The position numbers and the translations under genes were made by a program. This document shows positions 1-9,500 of a stretch of DNA of 64,000 nt, one piece after another; the first letter of the stretch is position 1; every line of letters begins with the position of its first letter. Source of the DNA: Bacillota bacterium (lineage in GTDB: Bacteria; Bacillota; Clostridia; Lachnospirales; Lachnospiraceae); NCBI GenBank assembly GCA_023409535.1, contig JAEYGZ010000021.1:124001-188000 (forward strand), read 5' to 3'. The notes below the pieces were generated by a model, which was not told the origin of the DNA, did no database searches, and saw nothing but the letters and a program-made list of their open reading frames with translations.

Positions 1-80
1 TTGGACTCGGAATCTCTACCGTTCTTGGTAGAACCAACACCCTTTTTATGAGCGAAAAATTGAAGGTTCATTCTTAACAT
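1..80 (-). CDS. rpmA: 50S ribosomal protein L27, N-terminal part (cut by window edge)
   Basis: The first 26 codons read MLRMNLQFFAHKKGVGSTKN and onward, which is the start of clostridial and bacillar L27, a large-subunit protein near the peptidyl transferase centre. In Firmicutes the first nine or so residues, ending at the FFA-HKKG junction, are a pro-sequence removed by the protease Prp, and that protease gene lies directly upstream in the same operon (122-451). An AGGAGGT ribosome binding site is at 88-94. The rest of the gene lies beyond base 1. Identification is secure despite the truncation. Confidence 0.93.
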   Translation of the reverse strand, partial: MLRMNLQFFAHKKGVGSTKNGRDSES

Positions 81-121
81 ATTCTACACCTCCTAAAATT
101 CAAAATCAATATGAGTCACAA

Positions 122-451
122 CTATGCTTTCACCTGAGTAAGCTTAATATACTTCCGGGTATATTCCTCTTCAATCCCCTGTAATCCCAAAGCCAGGGAG
201 CTTAACAACAGATTTGAATTATTACTCATGGATGAAACCAAATGAAATTCTATATAACCATCTTTCTCGTCCTGGTCTAAGGAAAACCGGTCGGAGGTAA
301 AATTCTCAATAGAATTTATAGTATTGATTACCAGTGCCGATACCGCCGAACAAACCACATCACTTCCGTATTCGGAAAAATCAGCATGCCCTGCGATGCG
401 AAATCCGGTAATCAGATTCTCTGCATTTTTATATATGGATACATTAATCAT
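122..451 (-). CDS. prp: Ribosomal-processing cysteine protease Prp
   Basis: A 109-residue protein of the Prp (YsxB) family. It removes the N-terminal extension of L27, a step needed for functional ribosomes in Firmicutes. The family catalytic pair is visible: His22 in GHADF and Cys34 in DVVCSAVSAL. It lies between rplU (14 bases upstream) and rpmA (41 bases downstream), the standard order. The L27 start in this window carries the matching FFA-HKKG cleavage site, so enzyme and substrate are encoded together. Length is normal for the family. Confidence 0.93.
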   Translation of the reverse strand: MINVSIYKNAENLITGFRIAGHADFSEYGSDVVCSAVSALVINTINSIENFTSDRFSLDQDEKDGYIEFHLVSSMSNNSNLLLSSLALGLQGIEEEYTRKYIKLTQVKA

Positions 452-465
452 ATCACATCATCCTG

Positions 466-774
466 TTATGCATTGATCTTTTCAATCTTAACCTTGGTAA
501 AGGGTTGTCTGTGACCATTCTTCTTGTGATATCCAGACTTTCTCTTGTATCTGAAAACAATAACTTTCTTGTTCTTGCCTTCTTCTACAACAGTTGCAGA
601 AACCTTTGCGTTAGCTACAGTAGGGTTACCTACTACTAATTCGCCGTTGTTCACTGCAAGTACCTGATCAAAAGTAACAGCTGCTCCAGCTTCTAATCCG
701 AGCTTTTCAACCTTAATGATATCGCCTTCCGCTACCTTGTACTGTTTTCCACCAGTTGCAATAATTGCGTACAT
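466..774 (-). CDS. rplU: 50S ribosomal protein L21
   Basis: 102 residues starting MYAIIATGGKQYKVAEGD, the typical L21 beginning, and ending with the conserved GHRQPFTKVKIEKI segment. A longer in-frame start exists upstream (831), but the ATG at 774 has the AGGAGGT site at 781-786 and matches the family start, so I chose it. First gene of rplU-prp-rpmA, transcribed from the promoter at 891-919 through a structured leader. Binds 23S rRNA early in 50S assembly. Confidence 0.96.
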   Translation of the reverse strand: MYAIIATGGKQYKVAEGDIIKVEKLGLEAGAAVTFDQVLAVNNGELVVGNPTVANAKVSATVVEEGKNKKVIVFRYKRKSGYHKKNGHRQPFTKVKIEKINA

Positions 775-884
775 CTTGGCACCTCCTATTATCATTACTC
801 GCCAACTATGGTGTCTGTTCCTGTACTTCATTATTCATAAATGAAGATTTTGGCACAGAGCTTGAACCTCGTTGTGCGGCACAC
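775..884 (-). ncRNA. Probable L21 leader of the rplU operon
   Basis: The roughly 110-base untranslated leader holds a hairpin at 853-877 (GCACA and GAG pairing with CTC and TGTGC, two-base bulge) and a second 7-bp hairpin near 825-845. Firmicutes rplU operons usually carry an autoregulatory L21 leader in this place. The fold is seen; assignment to that family is by position and general resemblance only. Confidence 0.5.
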
Positions 885-890
885 TAAATT

Positions 891-919
891 AGTTTAGCAT
901 AGCCAAGTATTTTTGTCAA
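891..919 (-). promoter_or_regulatory. Sigma-A promoter of rplU-prp-rpmA
   Basis: On the minus strand: a perfect -35 TTGACA (914-919), a 17-bp spacer and -10 TAAACT (891-896) preceded by an extended -10 TG. Transcription would begin near 884, giving the leader above. Confidence 0.85.
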
Positions 920-1074
920 ATACTTAATTTTATTATTGAGCTTCTTTGCATATTTAACAGGGGGTTTTTGAACCTCACTCTTTTGAAACTTTATGAGTAA
1001 TGTAATTATTAATGTCATAAATGTGTGCGAAGATAGGTGAATTTAATTACGATATATATCAAAAAATAATTAAA

Positions 1075-1470
1075 TCATTCGTCCGTATCGTTAATTTTTT
1101 TTATAACTCTACATGCTATTTGCAAATTCTTTCCTCTAATATATATTTCTCTGTACACCATACCACTGCTATAATTATATAGTTTTACAAGAATAATATC
1201 ATAGCAATTAATACTTCCAACCTCGACAGAAGTTATTTCTGAATTCGAGTAATCGCTGTCTTCATGACAAATATAATCAATTCCTGTCACACTTACTTCA
1301 ACCTCAACTTGGTCATCCGCACTAATACCTTTGATATTGCAATTATCAATGTTCAATTCACTAAGCAATTGTACAATAATTATCCTTAGTACTCCTTTTG
1401 TATCATAACAAACGTGAGAAATATAACTGTCATGAAAAGAGTTTCTTTCAAAAAACTCATATACAGTCAT
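1075..1470 (-). CDS. Putative immunity protein of the degenerate RHS tip
   Basis: 131 residues, acidic, no membrane segment, no family recognised. It begins MTVYEFFERNSFHDSYISHV and has a strong GGAGGGAGG site. The start is only 24 bases downstream of the stop of the frameshifted RHS toxin tip at 1495-1790. In polymorphic-toxin loci the gene right after a toxin tip is normally its immunity protein, so I infer that role. The toxin is broken but this frame is intact, which fits an orphan immunity gene kept for protection against kin. The function is inference from position only. Confidence 0.5.
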   Translation of the reverse strand: MTVYEFFERNSFHDSYISHVCYDTKGVLRIIIVQLLSELNIDNCNIKGISADDQVEVEVSVTGIDYICHEDSDYSNSEITSVEVGSINCYDIILVKLYNYSSGMVYREIYIRGKNLQIACRVIKKINDTDE

Positions 1471-1494
1471 AGATTACTTTTCCTCCCTCCATTC

Positions 1495-1790
1495 TTAATT
1501 TGGATATATATGCGATGGTTTTGAACCATTACGTAGTGAATTTCCATTTTTATCAAGATATCGGATTATATCTATGATAGTGTCCTTTCACCATCACCTG
1601 TTTCATCATATCTTACCTTTTTACCTGTCTTTGGATTTTCATATGTTCTATTTCCTGATTTATCTCTAGGGTTAGTTACATCTTTCCATCCTTGCTCAAC
1701 TAATTCGCTTGGGTCTTTGGGATAAGTACTATCTCCCATCATAGATGTGAAGGGTGGTTCCCGCTCCATCGGTCATGGTCATCAAGTAAA
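1495..1790 (-). pseudogene. Frameshifted RHS C-terminal toxin tip
   Basis: Bases 1752-1783 match the RHS repeat of the large gene at 5744-5775 at about 28 of 31 positions and encode LMTMTDGAGTT in the RHS frame. A frameshift follows, then the frame that encodes ELVEQGWKDVTNPRDKSGN and ENPKTGKKVRYD. A second shift gives GHYHRYNP and a third gives YLDKNGNS and PSHIYPN before a stop at 1495-1497. Read together these resemble the short GKKVRYD / HYHRYNP / YLDKNGN tips found at the ends of RHS proteins. It is therefore a displaced, broken toxin module. The middle part can be read as a 65-codon frame (1572-1769), but it has no RBS of its own. Confidence 0.75.
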
Positions 1791-1806
1791 CTAAACAAGT
1801 GCAAAA

Positions 1807-1998
1807 TCATAGATTACATCTGAATAAATAATAATAAATCGCTCCAAGAATAAAAATGATACTTGTTATTATCATTATTATTTTAGTGGTTTTTACTGAG
1901 AACTTCCCAAATGTGTTCAATCTAATCCATATACCTAAATTAAGTAGAGACAAACCAAGCAAACACAAAGCTAGATATGTTAATATGTTCCACAACAT
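1807..1998 (-). CDS. Small two-helix membrane protein
   Basis: 63 residues with two hydrophobic segments (about residues 4-24 and 36-56) joined by a short basic loop, so an integral membrane hairpin. I chose the ATG at 1998, preceded by GGTGGT; a GTG nine bases upstream is possible. It is unrecognised. It sits among immunity-like genes and toxin debris downstream of the RHS operon, so it could be a membrane immunity protein for a lost pore-forming tip, or an unrelated passenger. Confidence 0.5.
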   Translation of the reverse strand: MLWNILTYLALCLLGLSLLNLGIWIRLNTFGKFSVKTTKIIMIITSIIFILGAIYYYLFRCNL

Positions 1999-2093
1999 TA
2001 TCACCACCGATTTATTATTCTAATGATTTAGGTTCTTAGTGGCCACTATTCAAAATATATTCTGTTTGATAATTCCTATAATACTATTAGGTA

Positions 2094-2285
2094 CTAATCC
2101 ATAGTAGTGACATCTGTAAATAAACAAATAAATATATCAGCTTCACCTTTATTACAAAACTCTGTTTCGATATTATCAATTTTATAAGAAAGCTCTTTCT
2201 TCTATAGGTTGCTATATCCACGCTCTTTAAAACATTTCATAAAATAATAGACCTTCTCTTCATTAGGAAGTCTAAGATAGAACCA
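2094..2285 (-). pseudogene. Truncated remnant of a small immunity-like gene
   Basis: One frame reads WFYLRLPNEEKVYYFMKCF, continues with KERGYSNL, meets an in-frame stop, and continues with ELSYKIDNIETEFCN and ADIFICLFTDVTTMD before a final stop at 2094-2096. There is no start codon or ribosome binding site. Coding-like composition on both sides of one stop indicates a decayed 3' end of a gene of unknown family. Confidence 0.45.
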
Positions 2286-2297
2286 TAAATTAAATAA

Positions 2298-2672
2298 TTA
2301 ATTTTTTAGTCCTATAATAACACACTTTAAATCTTCATGCGTAATTGCAAAAATCCATTTAAATGTTATGTCAAAAATATAAGCATCAATATCTTCCCAA
2401 GGCTCTAATCCATTTATATATTTACAAATTTCTTCAAATGTTGTTTTATAAACTTCATTTTGCCTCTCCAGATAAAATATTAAATTATTTGAATTAGAAA
2501 TTTCTAATTTTATAGCATCTTCAAATTCTATACAAAAGGGGTTAAGCCTTAAACAATTCCATAGCCGATTTGTTTTGATATCATATTCTCTAGCAAATTT
2601 TTCAATCAGCATATTTTTACAATATGCTGACCTCTCATCTGATAACTTTTTTCCATATGTATACTCAAACAT
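2298..2672 (-). CDS. Hypothetical protein, immunity-like
   Basis: 124 residues, soluble, with GAGGG eight bases before the ATG. The C-terminal half holds EPWEDIDAYIFDITFKWIF followed by AITHED. I associate this IFD..FKW...THED pattern with small proteins found in toxin-immunity loci, but I cannot name a family. It lies after the terminator (2852-2884) that ends the RHS transcript, so it needs its own promoter. Most likely one of several stored immunity genes. Confidence 0.5.
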   Translation of the reverse strand: MFEYTYGKKLSDERSAYCKNMLIEKFAREYDIKTNRLWNCLRLNPFCIEFEDAIKLEISNSNNLIFYLERQNEVYKTTFEEICKYINGLEPWEDIDAYIFDITFKWIFAITHEDLKCVIIGLKN

Positions 2673-2734
2673 TTTATACCCTCTTTCATGCTTTGTGCAT
2701 ACTCAGAAACTCTAACACACATGTTCATAATTTT

Positions 2735-2835
2735 ATGCATACCTATCAAAACCGCCCGATGTATCGTGGACGGCCACGCTTACCGCTGAAAAAGGAAGTC
2801 CTAAGCGGATTCACAACCGGAGCTAGATTATGTCA
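2735..2835. other. GC-richer unexplained segment between AT-rich genes
   Basis: About 100 bases are clearly richer in G+C than the AT-rich flanks. On the minus strand a short open stretch reads RTSFFSGKRGRPRYIGRF then stop. On the plus strand a frame runs through without a ribosome binding site. It may be the edge of a lost mobile element or gene. I cannot assign it. Confidence 0.3.
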
Positions 2836-2851
2836 ATACTTTTGAAAGTAT

Positions 2852-2884
2852 AAAAAAGGCCACATCAGTCGAAACTTCGTGACC
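2852..2884 (-). terminator. Terminator of the RHS-immunity transcript
   Basis: On the minus strand GGTCAC pairs with GTGGCC (one G-U) across a 15-base loop and is followed by six T. It lies nine bases past the stop of the 2893-3483 gene. Confidence 0.75.
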
Positions 2885-2892
2885 TTCTTGCT

Positions 2893-3483
2893 TTATGCCC
2901 TACGAGTTGTAAGACCGTCTATATGCCAACTACTTTTAATGATTTTTAAGTTTTCCTTATCTTCAACTGGTAAAGCAACGATAGAATAGACTTCTTCACT
3001 AAGCGCTTGAAATTCTATCGGTGAATACTGAATTTCTGCCTCATTATCACAAATGGCATATTCAAAAGCAGAAACTTCATATAGTTCATTTAAAAATTCA
3101 ATAATTTTATCTGTTATTTTATTAATAATTTTGCTTGAACCAATTCCTATCAATTCTTCTTCGCCTATATCTAATAATAATCCGAAATAATTTTTGGCCT
3201 TTTCTACCCGTATACAAACATTTAGCTTTTGTATACTAAGTATATTGCATATCATATGAAGTTGCCCAAAGTATCCATTACATAGAGAGGAATAGAAATT
3301 ATTTACACCTTTATTATCTAGGCTATCTTCTTCCCATTCATTTCCTTCTTCATCTTTACTAAACTTAAAACTGTTGATACTTCCATCATGAGAAATTATG
3401 TAGTTAACTACATTTCTTAATTCCCTTTCTAATCTATCTCCTGTGCCGTTATAAACAAGTCCGATTCCTATATAACTTCCCAT
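2893..3483 (-). CDS. Probable immunity protein for the RHS colicin-D-like toxin
   Basis: 196 residues, soluble, acidic, starting MGSYIGIGLVYNGTGD. The start is 17 bases after the RHS stop codon and the GAGGTG site lies in that gap, so the two genes are almost certainly cotranscribed and perhaps translationally coupled. A terminator follows directly. This position is the hallmark of cognate immunity genes. It does not resemble the short colicin D immunity protein of Escherichia coli, and I recognise no family, so the role is inferred from position. Confidence 0.65.
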   Translation of the reverse strand: MGSYIGIGLVYNGTGDRLERELRNVVNYIISHDGSINSFKFSKDEEGNEWEEDSLDNKGVNNFYSSLCNGYFGQLHMICNILSIQKLNVCIRVEKAKNYFGLLLDIGEEELIGIGSSKIINKITDKIIEFLNELYEVSAFEYAICDNEAEIQYSPIEFQALSEEVYSIVALPVEDKENLKIIKSSWHIDGLTTRRA

Positions 3484-3500
3484 AGTATATTCACCTCAAG

Positions 3501-6500
3501 TTATTTTATTTTTGTACCATTTGCCAAATGGAAATTTATTTGGTCAGAACTAAATTTCCATCCGCCAATATAATTGCCTGACAAGTCTGTATAAGCTCCA
3601 ACACTAGTATTTTTATTAATGTATACATTAACATCCTGTCCTCTATAAGTTGATATATAAACATCGGTTGCAGTATTTATGTGATTTTGAATCGCTTTCT
3701 GATATGCTTCTCCAGTTGCCTTACTCCAATTACCAGTTACACCAAAATCACCCGCATGTTTAAACTCATGTTGCAATTTACTTGTAGTAAATGATGTGCT
3801 TGGCAATTCAAAAGACTTACTCGTTCCCTTTAAAGCCTTGCTGGCAGTCCTTGCTGCATCTACTATTTCATCAGCAAAGTTACCGGCTGCATCCAATCCC
3901 AGGGCAAGCACATCAGTTGCTAATATCCACTCATCACCATCTTTATAATCCAATAGGTCTTTTACAAAGGTTGCTATATCAACAGCATCAGCTGCTGGAT
4001 AAAGGGAAATCAATGCCGTATATAGCTGTACCCCTCCGTTAAAGTAGCTTAATAATTTACTGTAATTATACGTATAATAATCTTTCGTATAATCCGGATT
4101 CTGATACCGGGGCTGCCTTAACATATTATCAAGTGATGCATAATAATTGTCCAAGCCTTGCTGTGTTGTTATTCCTCTTTTGACATCGTTTTTATGCATA
4201 TTTTTCAAATTAGATACCATCAGATGTGAATATGTTCTATTATCAATCACTCCGTTTGTATTTCTAATTTTATTATTGGCTTCATATGAGACAAGCAAGG
4301 CGGCTTCCGCGCTAGTGAATTTACCGTCTACCTTTACATTGTATCCTAAATTTTTTAACCACTGTTCACTTTGTTGAACGTAAGAACCGGCAGAACCTAC
4401 CTGGATATATGGTGTTTTCACAAAACTTGCATTAATAAAATAATCTACTTTTAACTTTTCTTTGACATGCCCTGTTGGATCAATATAAATGATCGGGTTA
4501 TTCCCACAGTAGATATACAGATTCAAACTCAGCGGATCCTTCGGGTCTCCTCTATAGGTATCCATCTGCAGGAATCTTGCTGTTACCGGATCATACATTC
4601 TGGCGTTGATATAGTACAGGCCTGTTTCCTCATCATACTGATACCCGGCATAGAGAATGCTGTTGTCCACGTTTCCGGTGCTTTCCTGGATATTCCCGAA
4701 GGCATCATAGTAATAGGTTGCTGCTATGGTTCCTTCCCTTGTGATCAGTGCGGTTACATCGGCATGTCCGTTATACAGGTACCGGTATTCCTCTGTATCT
4801 GCCACTCTTACCAGCAGGTTTGTTCCATAGATGCTCCAAGCCTTCTGGCTGCCGTTTTCATATACCTCCAGAACTACCTTATCATTTTCATAGAGGTAAT
4901 GGGTCTTCTCTTCGCCTACATCCTTCCCTGTCCGGTATCCTTCCGCATTATAGGTATTATTTATAACGGTGCCATCACCGGTAACAACCCGAATCAACTG
5001 GTTATGTACGTCATAGGTGTTCCCTGTTGTGGTTACGGAAGATGCCGCTGTTATTGTCATCGTCAGCTGGTTTCCATTGTTATCATAAGTATAGCCGGTT
5101 GTTTTGGTAAGTACATTATCTACCATTGTGGCAATATCCGTCAATCTGTTTCGATTGTCATAAGTATAAGTACTCACAGATGTCATAGGATTTCCGGACA
5201 CAGTGTTCCTTATTACAACTGTCTCTTTCGTACGGTTACCGGCCTCATCATACTCATAGGCTGTGCTTCTGCCGGCCGGCTCAGTGACTGTGAGCAGGCG
5301 GTTCAATTCGTCATAGGTATAAGTAGTAGTCCCTTTCTCCACACCACTGATAATCTCATGCTTCGTTAACTGGTTGCCCGCACCATCATAGGTGTAGGTA
5401 TAGCTGTCCAGAATACTGCCGTCCGCTCTCTTATTGATCAGGGTTTCAATCTGATGATTGGCGTTATAGGTATATTCTTCTCTGGTTCCGTCATTATAGG
5501 TAACACTTTTTCTGCTTCCATTGGTATAGTAAGTATAAGTAACCGTATCACTTCCTGCGATGACCTTAGCCAGACGGCCGGTTTTATCATATTCTTTTAC
5601 AGTGATGTTGCCCTTCGGGTCCGTGGCTCTTTCCCTATGGCTGCCTGCCGGAGCATTCTCTGTCATGTCATAAATGAAGGTTACTGTCCCAATCTTCGGT
5701 ACGGTTTTTGTCAGGACTCTGCCCAGCTCATCATAAGTACGGCGGGTGGTTCCTGTTCCATCGGTCATGGTCAGCATATTTCCGTTGGCATCATAGGTGT
5801 AGGTGTATTCCATATCTCCTATACTTCCGGCACCCTCTGCGGTTTCTGTCAGAAGGTTTCCATGGATGTCATAGGCGTAGGTTACAGTACTGCCGTTCTT
5901 GTCGGTCTTTTTCTTTATCTTGCCGTCGACATCATAGGTATAGCTTTCCTCTGCTCCTCCCGCATCGGTCTCTGTCTGGAGAAGGTTGGCCGCGTTATAG
6001 GCATAGGTAACGGTATTTCCCTTTCCATCCTTCTTTGTCAGCATGTTGCCGTTGATATCATAGGTATAGGAGGTTGCCTCTCCTTCGGCATTGGTTACCT
6101 TAACGAGGCGGTTCAGCGCATCATATGCATAGCCGGTAACGTTTCCGTTGCCGTCCGTCTTCGTCGCTATATTGCCCACATTATCATAGGTCTGGGAGGA
6201 TCTATTGCCTTCCGGATCTGTGGTGCTGATCAATCGGTTATTCTTATCATAGGCATAGATAGTCTCATTTCCCAGAGCGTCGATTGCTTTTACCTGAACG
6301 TGATTGTTGTTATATTCATACTGTTCTATTGTAATACCGTAAGGATCCGTCTCTTTCACCAGACGGTTTAAGCCATCGTATTCCTTTGTGCAGACATTGC
6401 CCAACCAGTCGGTTGTAGTCAACTGGTTTCCGTTCTTGTCATAGGTATAGACAGTTGCTTGCTCTGTTTCGCCAACCGTCAGGCTGGTTCTTACCAGACG

Positions 6501-9500
6501 GTTTAATCCGTCATATTCCTGCTCCGTGATAACACCATTGGCATCGGTGGTAAAGCGGAGATTTCCGTTCCTGTCATAGGCATTGGAGACAGTAATGCTC
6601 TGAGTACCGTCTTCCTTCCGCTCAGTCCGGGTCAGTACCTGTCCGTTATGGTTATAGGTTACAATAACCTCTCTGCCCTGGCTGTCCTTCTGGTATGCCT
6701 GCCGTCCCATTTCATCATATTGGTATACTGTCGCATCGGAGAGGATGGAGGTATCCCCCGGAGTGGTTCTGGTCTTTACCAGACCGAGGCGGTTGTAGGT
6801 ATATGTGGTTGTATTGCCGTTACCGTCTGTCTGGGTCAGAATATTGCCCATAGCATCATAGGTTGTCTGCCCGATGATACTTTCCGTGGTATCCGTTACC
6901 GTCGTTTTGGTCAGCCTTCCGGCATGATCATACTCGTAGCTTAATACTATGCCCTTTTCATTGATCTCGGATATCTTCCTGCCTGCCGCATCATAGGTGT
7001 ATCTGACGTCATAAGTAAGACCATTATCTCTTGATACGGGTGTCAGTGTTGTGATCAATAAATTTGCATCATTGTAGGTATGTATTGTTCCGTAACCGGT
7101 ATTGATTTTATCCGCTATGGTACTGCCGGTGCCGCTTTCATAGCCGAGGGCATCCAGCTCTTTGATCAGGTTGCTGTTTTTGTCATATTGGTATGCCTTC
7201 CCATGAATGGTTCTCCAGGCTCCGGCTGCTTTATCGTAATAGATATCCTGCTCCAGGATGACCCGCCCCATGGCGTCATAGGTATAAACCGCCCGGTTCA
7301 TGCCGGTCAGGGCGGTGTCTTCCTTGTAATTCCCGGGAGTTACCGTCATCGTCAGTCTGCCCGCATTATCGTAATCGTATGCTGTTACTCCTCCTTCGGC
7401 ATCCACCTTTTTAACCAGAAGCCCCCTTGCGTTATACGTGTTCCGGGTGGTGCTGCCGTTGGCATCGGTGGTACTCAGGACATTTCCTGCATAGTCATAG
7501 GTCGTAGAGGTAGTGATCTGGGCAGGATGGCCGTACTCATCCAGGCCCTGCACGGTCTGTGCAACGGGACGGTCAAGATCATCATATTCATACGCCGTCA
7601 TAGTCCCGTCCGGTGCTGTCATGGTCAGAACATTGCCGTTGGCATCATAAGTATAGGTAGTTACAAGCACTGTTTCACCAGAGGATACTGTATTGCCATA
7701 AATGTCATTAGAGTCGACATATTGGGACATGGTTTCTACTTTGCCCAAATGGTTATACATATACTCGGTCACCTTCGAGGTATCTTCATTAAAACTAACG
7801 GACTTTCTGATTATATTACCGTCCGCATCATATTGATAAGTGGTTGTTCCGCCTGCAGGATCAATTTTAGTTATCACACGATTATTGCCGTCATATTCAT
7901 AAGAGGCAGCAAGTAATACATATGGAGTCCCCCATAAGGATACACTCTCGGTGCCGATGATCTCTGCTGTCTTGTTACTGTTCTTATCATAACTAACAGC
8001 TGAATAGGTGTATTTGTTATTCTCAAACGGAGTCCACTGTTTTACCAGCCGGTTAAGACCGTCATAGGTGTAATAAGTGGTCTTATCCCGGGCATCCGTC
8101 TCAGAATATATTGTACCATTGGTGTTATATACGGTTATTAGAATTCCTCCGTCGGGATTAACCTGTTTGACAAGTCTTCCGGCATAATCATATATATAAG
8201 TTGTAATAGCCGTCTCCGTTGAATTCAAGGCCATCTTTTCTGTCTTTTGCGTCTTCTTATCCGACAGGATGGCATAGGAATAGGATTTTAAAAGTGTCTT
8301 AGGGCCACCCGCAGAATTCTGTACATATTCTGCTATGATCCTGTTCAGAGTATCATATTCATACCAGTAGATACAGCCATTTGGCTCTGTCTCCGATTGA
8401 AGATTTCCGTAGATATCATAGGTATAAGCTGTGGTGTTCCCTTCCGGATCCGTGACTGTTTTAAGCTCTCCGCTGCTGTAATATTCATATCGGCAGCCGA
8501 CATCGCCCGACTGTGCGGTCTGACTGATATTCGGTGATATTTGCTGCACCAGCCGCCCCATCTTATCATAGAAATACAGGGTAGTCTCTCCGCCTGCCGA
8601 TATCTCGGATTTCAGATTACCGTTATTATCGTAGGTATATCTTGTAAGCTCTCCTTTCGGTGAAAGAGTGCTTATCATCTGCCCGCCGGGGTTATAGGCG
8701 TATTCTGTAATATTAGCTTCGGCATCTGCAGAAGTTTTTACATTGCCGTACGAATCATAGGTATAGGTGGTTATGTTGCCTTCCGGGTCTGTGACACTCA
8801 TAACCAGCCCTTTGCAGCCATAAACACTATCATTATAATAAGTATATTCCGTTATGGCATACTTCCCCTGGTCCTCTGCGGAAGAGTATGCATCTGTACC
8901 GTTAAGAGGACGAATTTCCTTTAACAAATAAGTGCCTGTGGCATCATAAATATAATAGGTATAATTTCCGGCTTCCTCCCGCTTACTGGTAAGATTGTTG
9001 TTTAGATCATAGGTAAATAATTGGTAACTTGCATCTGGATTGACTATCTTGATTATATTACCTCTGTCATCACGCTCATATAGGGTAGTATTACCGTTTC
9101 TGTCAGTGGCAGAGGATATCTCACCATATTTATTTACACCGTCATCATCAAAATAAACCGTTTTTGTTGTAATACCCTCGGAATCTACTGTCTCTGTCAC
9201 ACTGTAACTGGAATCATACCGTTGAGTTGTAGAATTACCGTTGGAATCCGTTATCATTGTATTACCATTAACAGTATCATAGGTATAAGTATATCGATTG
9301 CCATAGCTATCGATGATGTAATCGACCTTTACATACTCACCTGTGGTATCATAGGCTACCGCTTCGATCAGTTCATTATTATCGTCCCTTATCTCCGACA
9401 GATATCCGGCAGAATCATAGGTATAAAGTGTCACGCTTCCTTCCGGATCAATTACTTTGGTAAGGAAGCCATCCGTATAAATATACTGTACTGTTCTCTC

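Noticed and set aside
2624..2845. A 73-codon plus-strand frame over the GC-rich patch
   Set aside because: No ribosome binding site, overlaps the start of a better minus-strand gene and matches no family. The patch itself is reported as unexplained.
4467..7916. Several long plus-strand open frames (up to about 300 codons) opposite the RHS gene
   Set aside because: They follow the repeat period of the RHS gene on the other strand, lack ribosome binding sites and show repetitive low-information protein sequence. They are antisense shadows.
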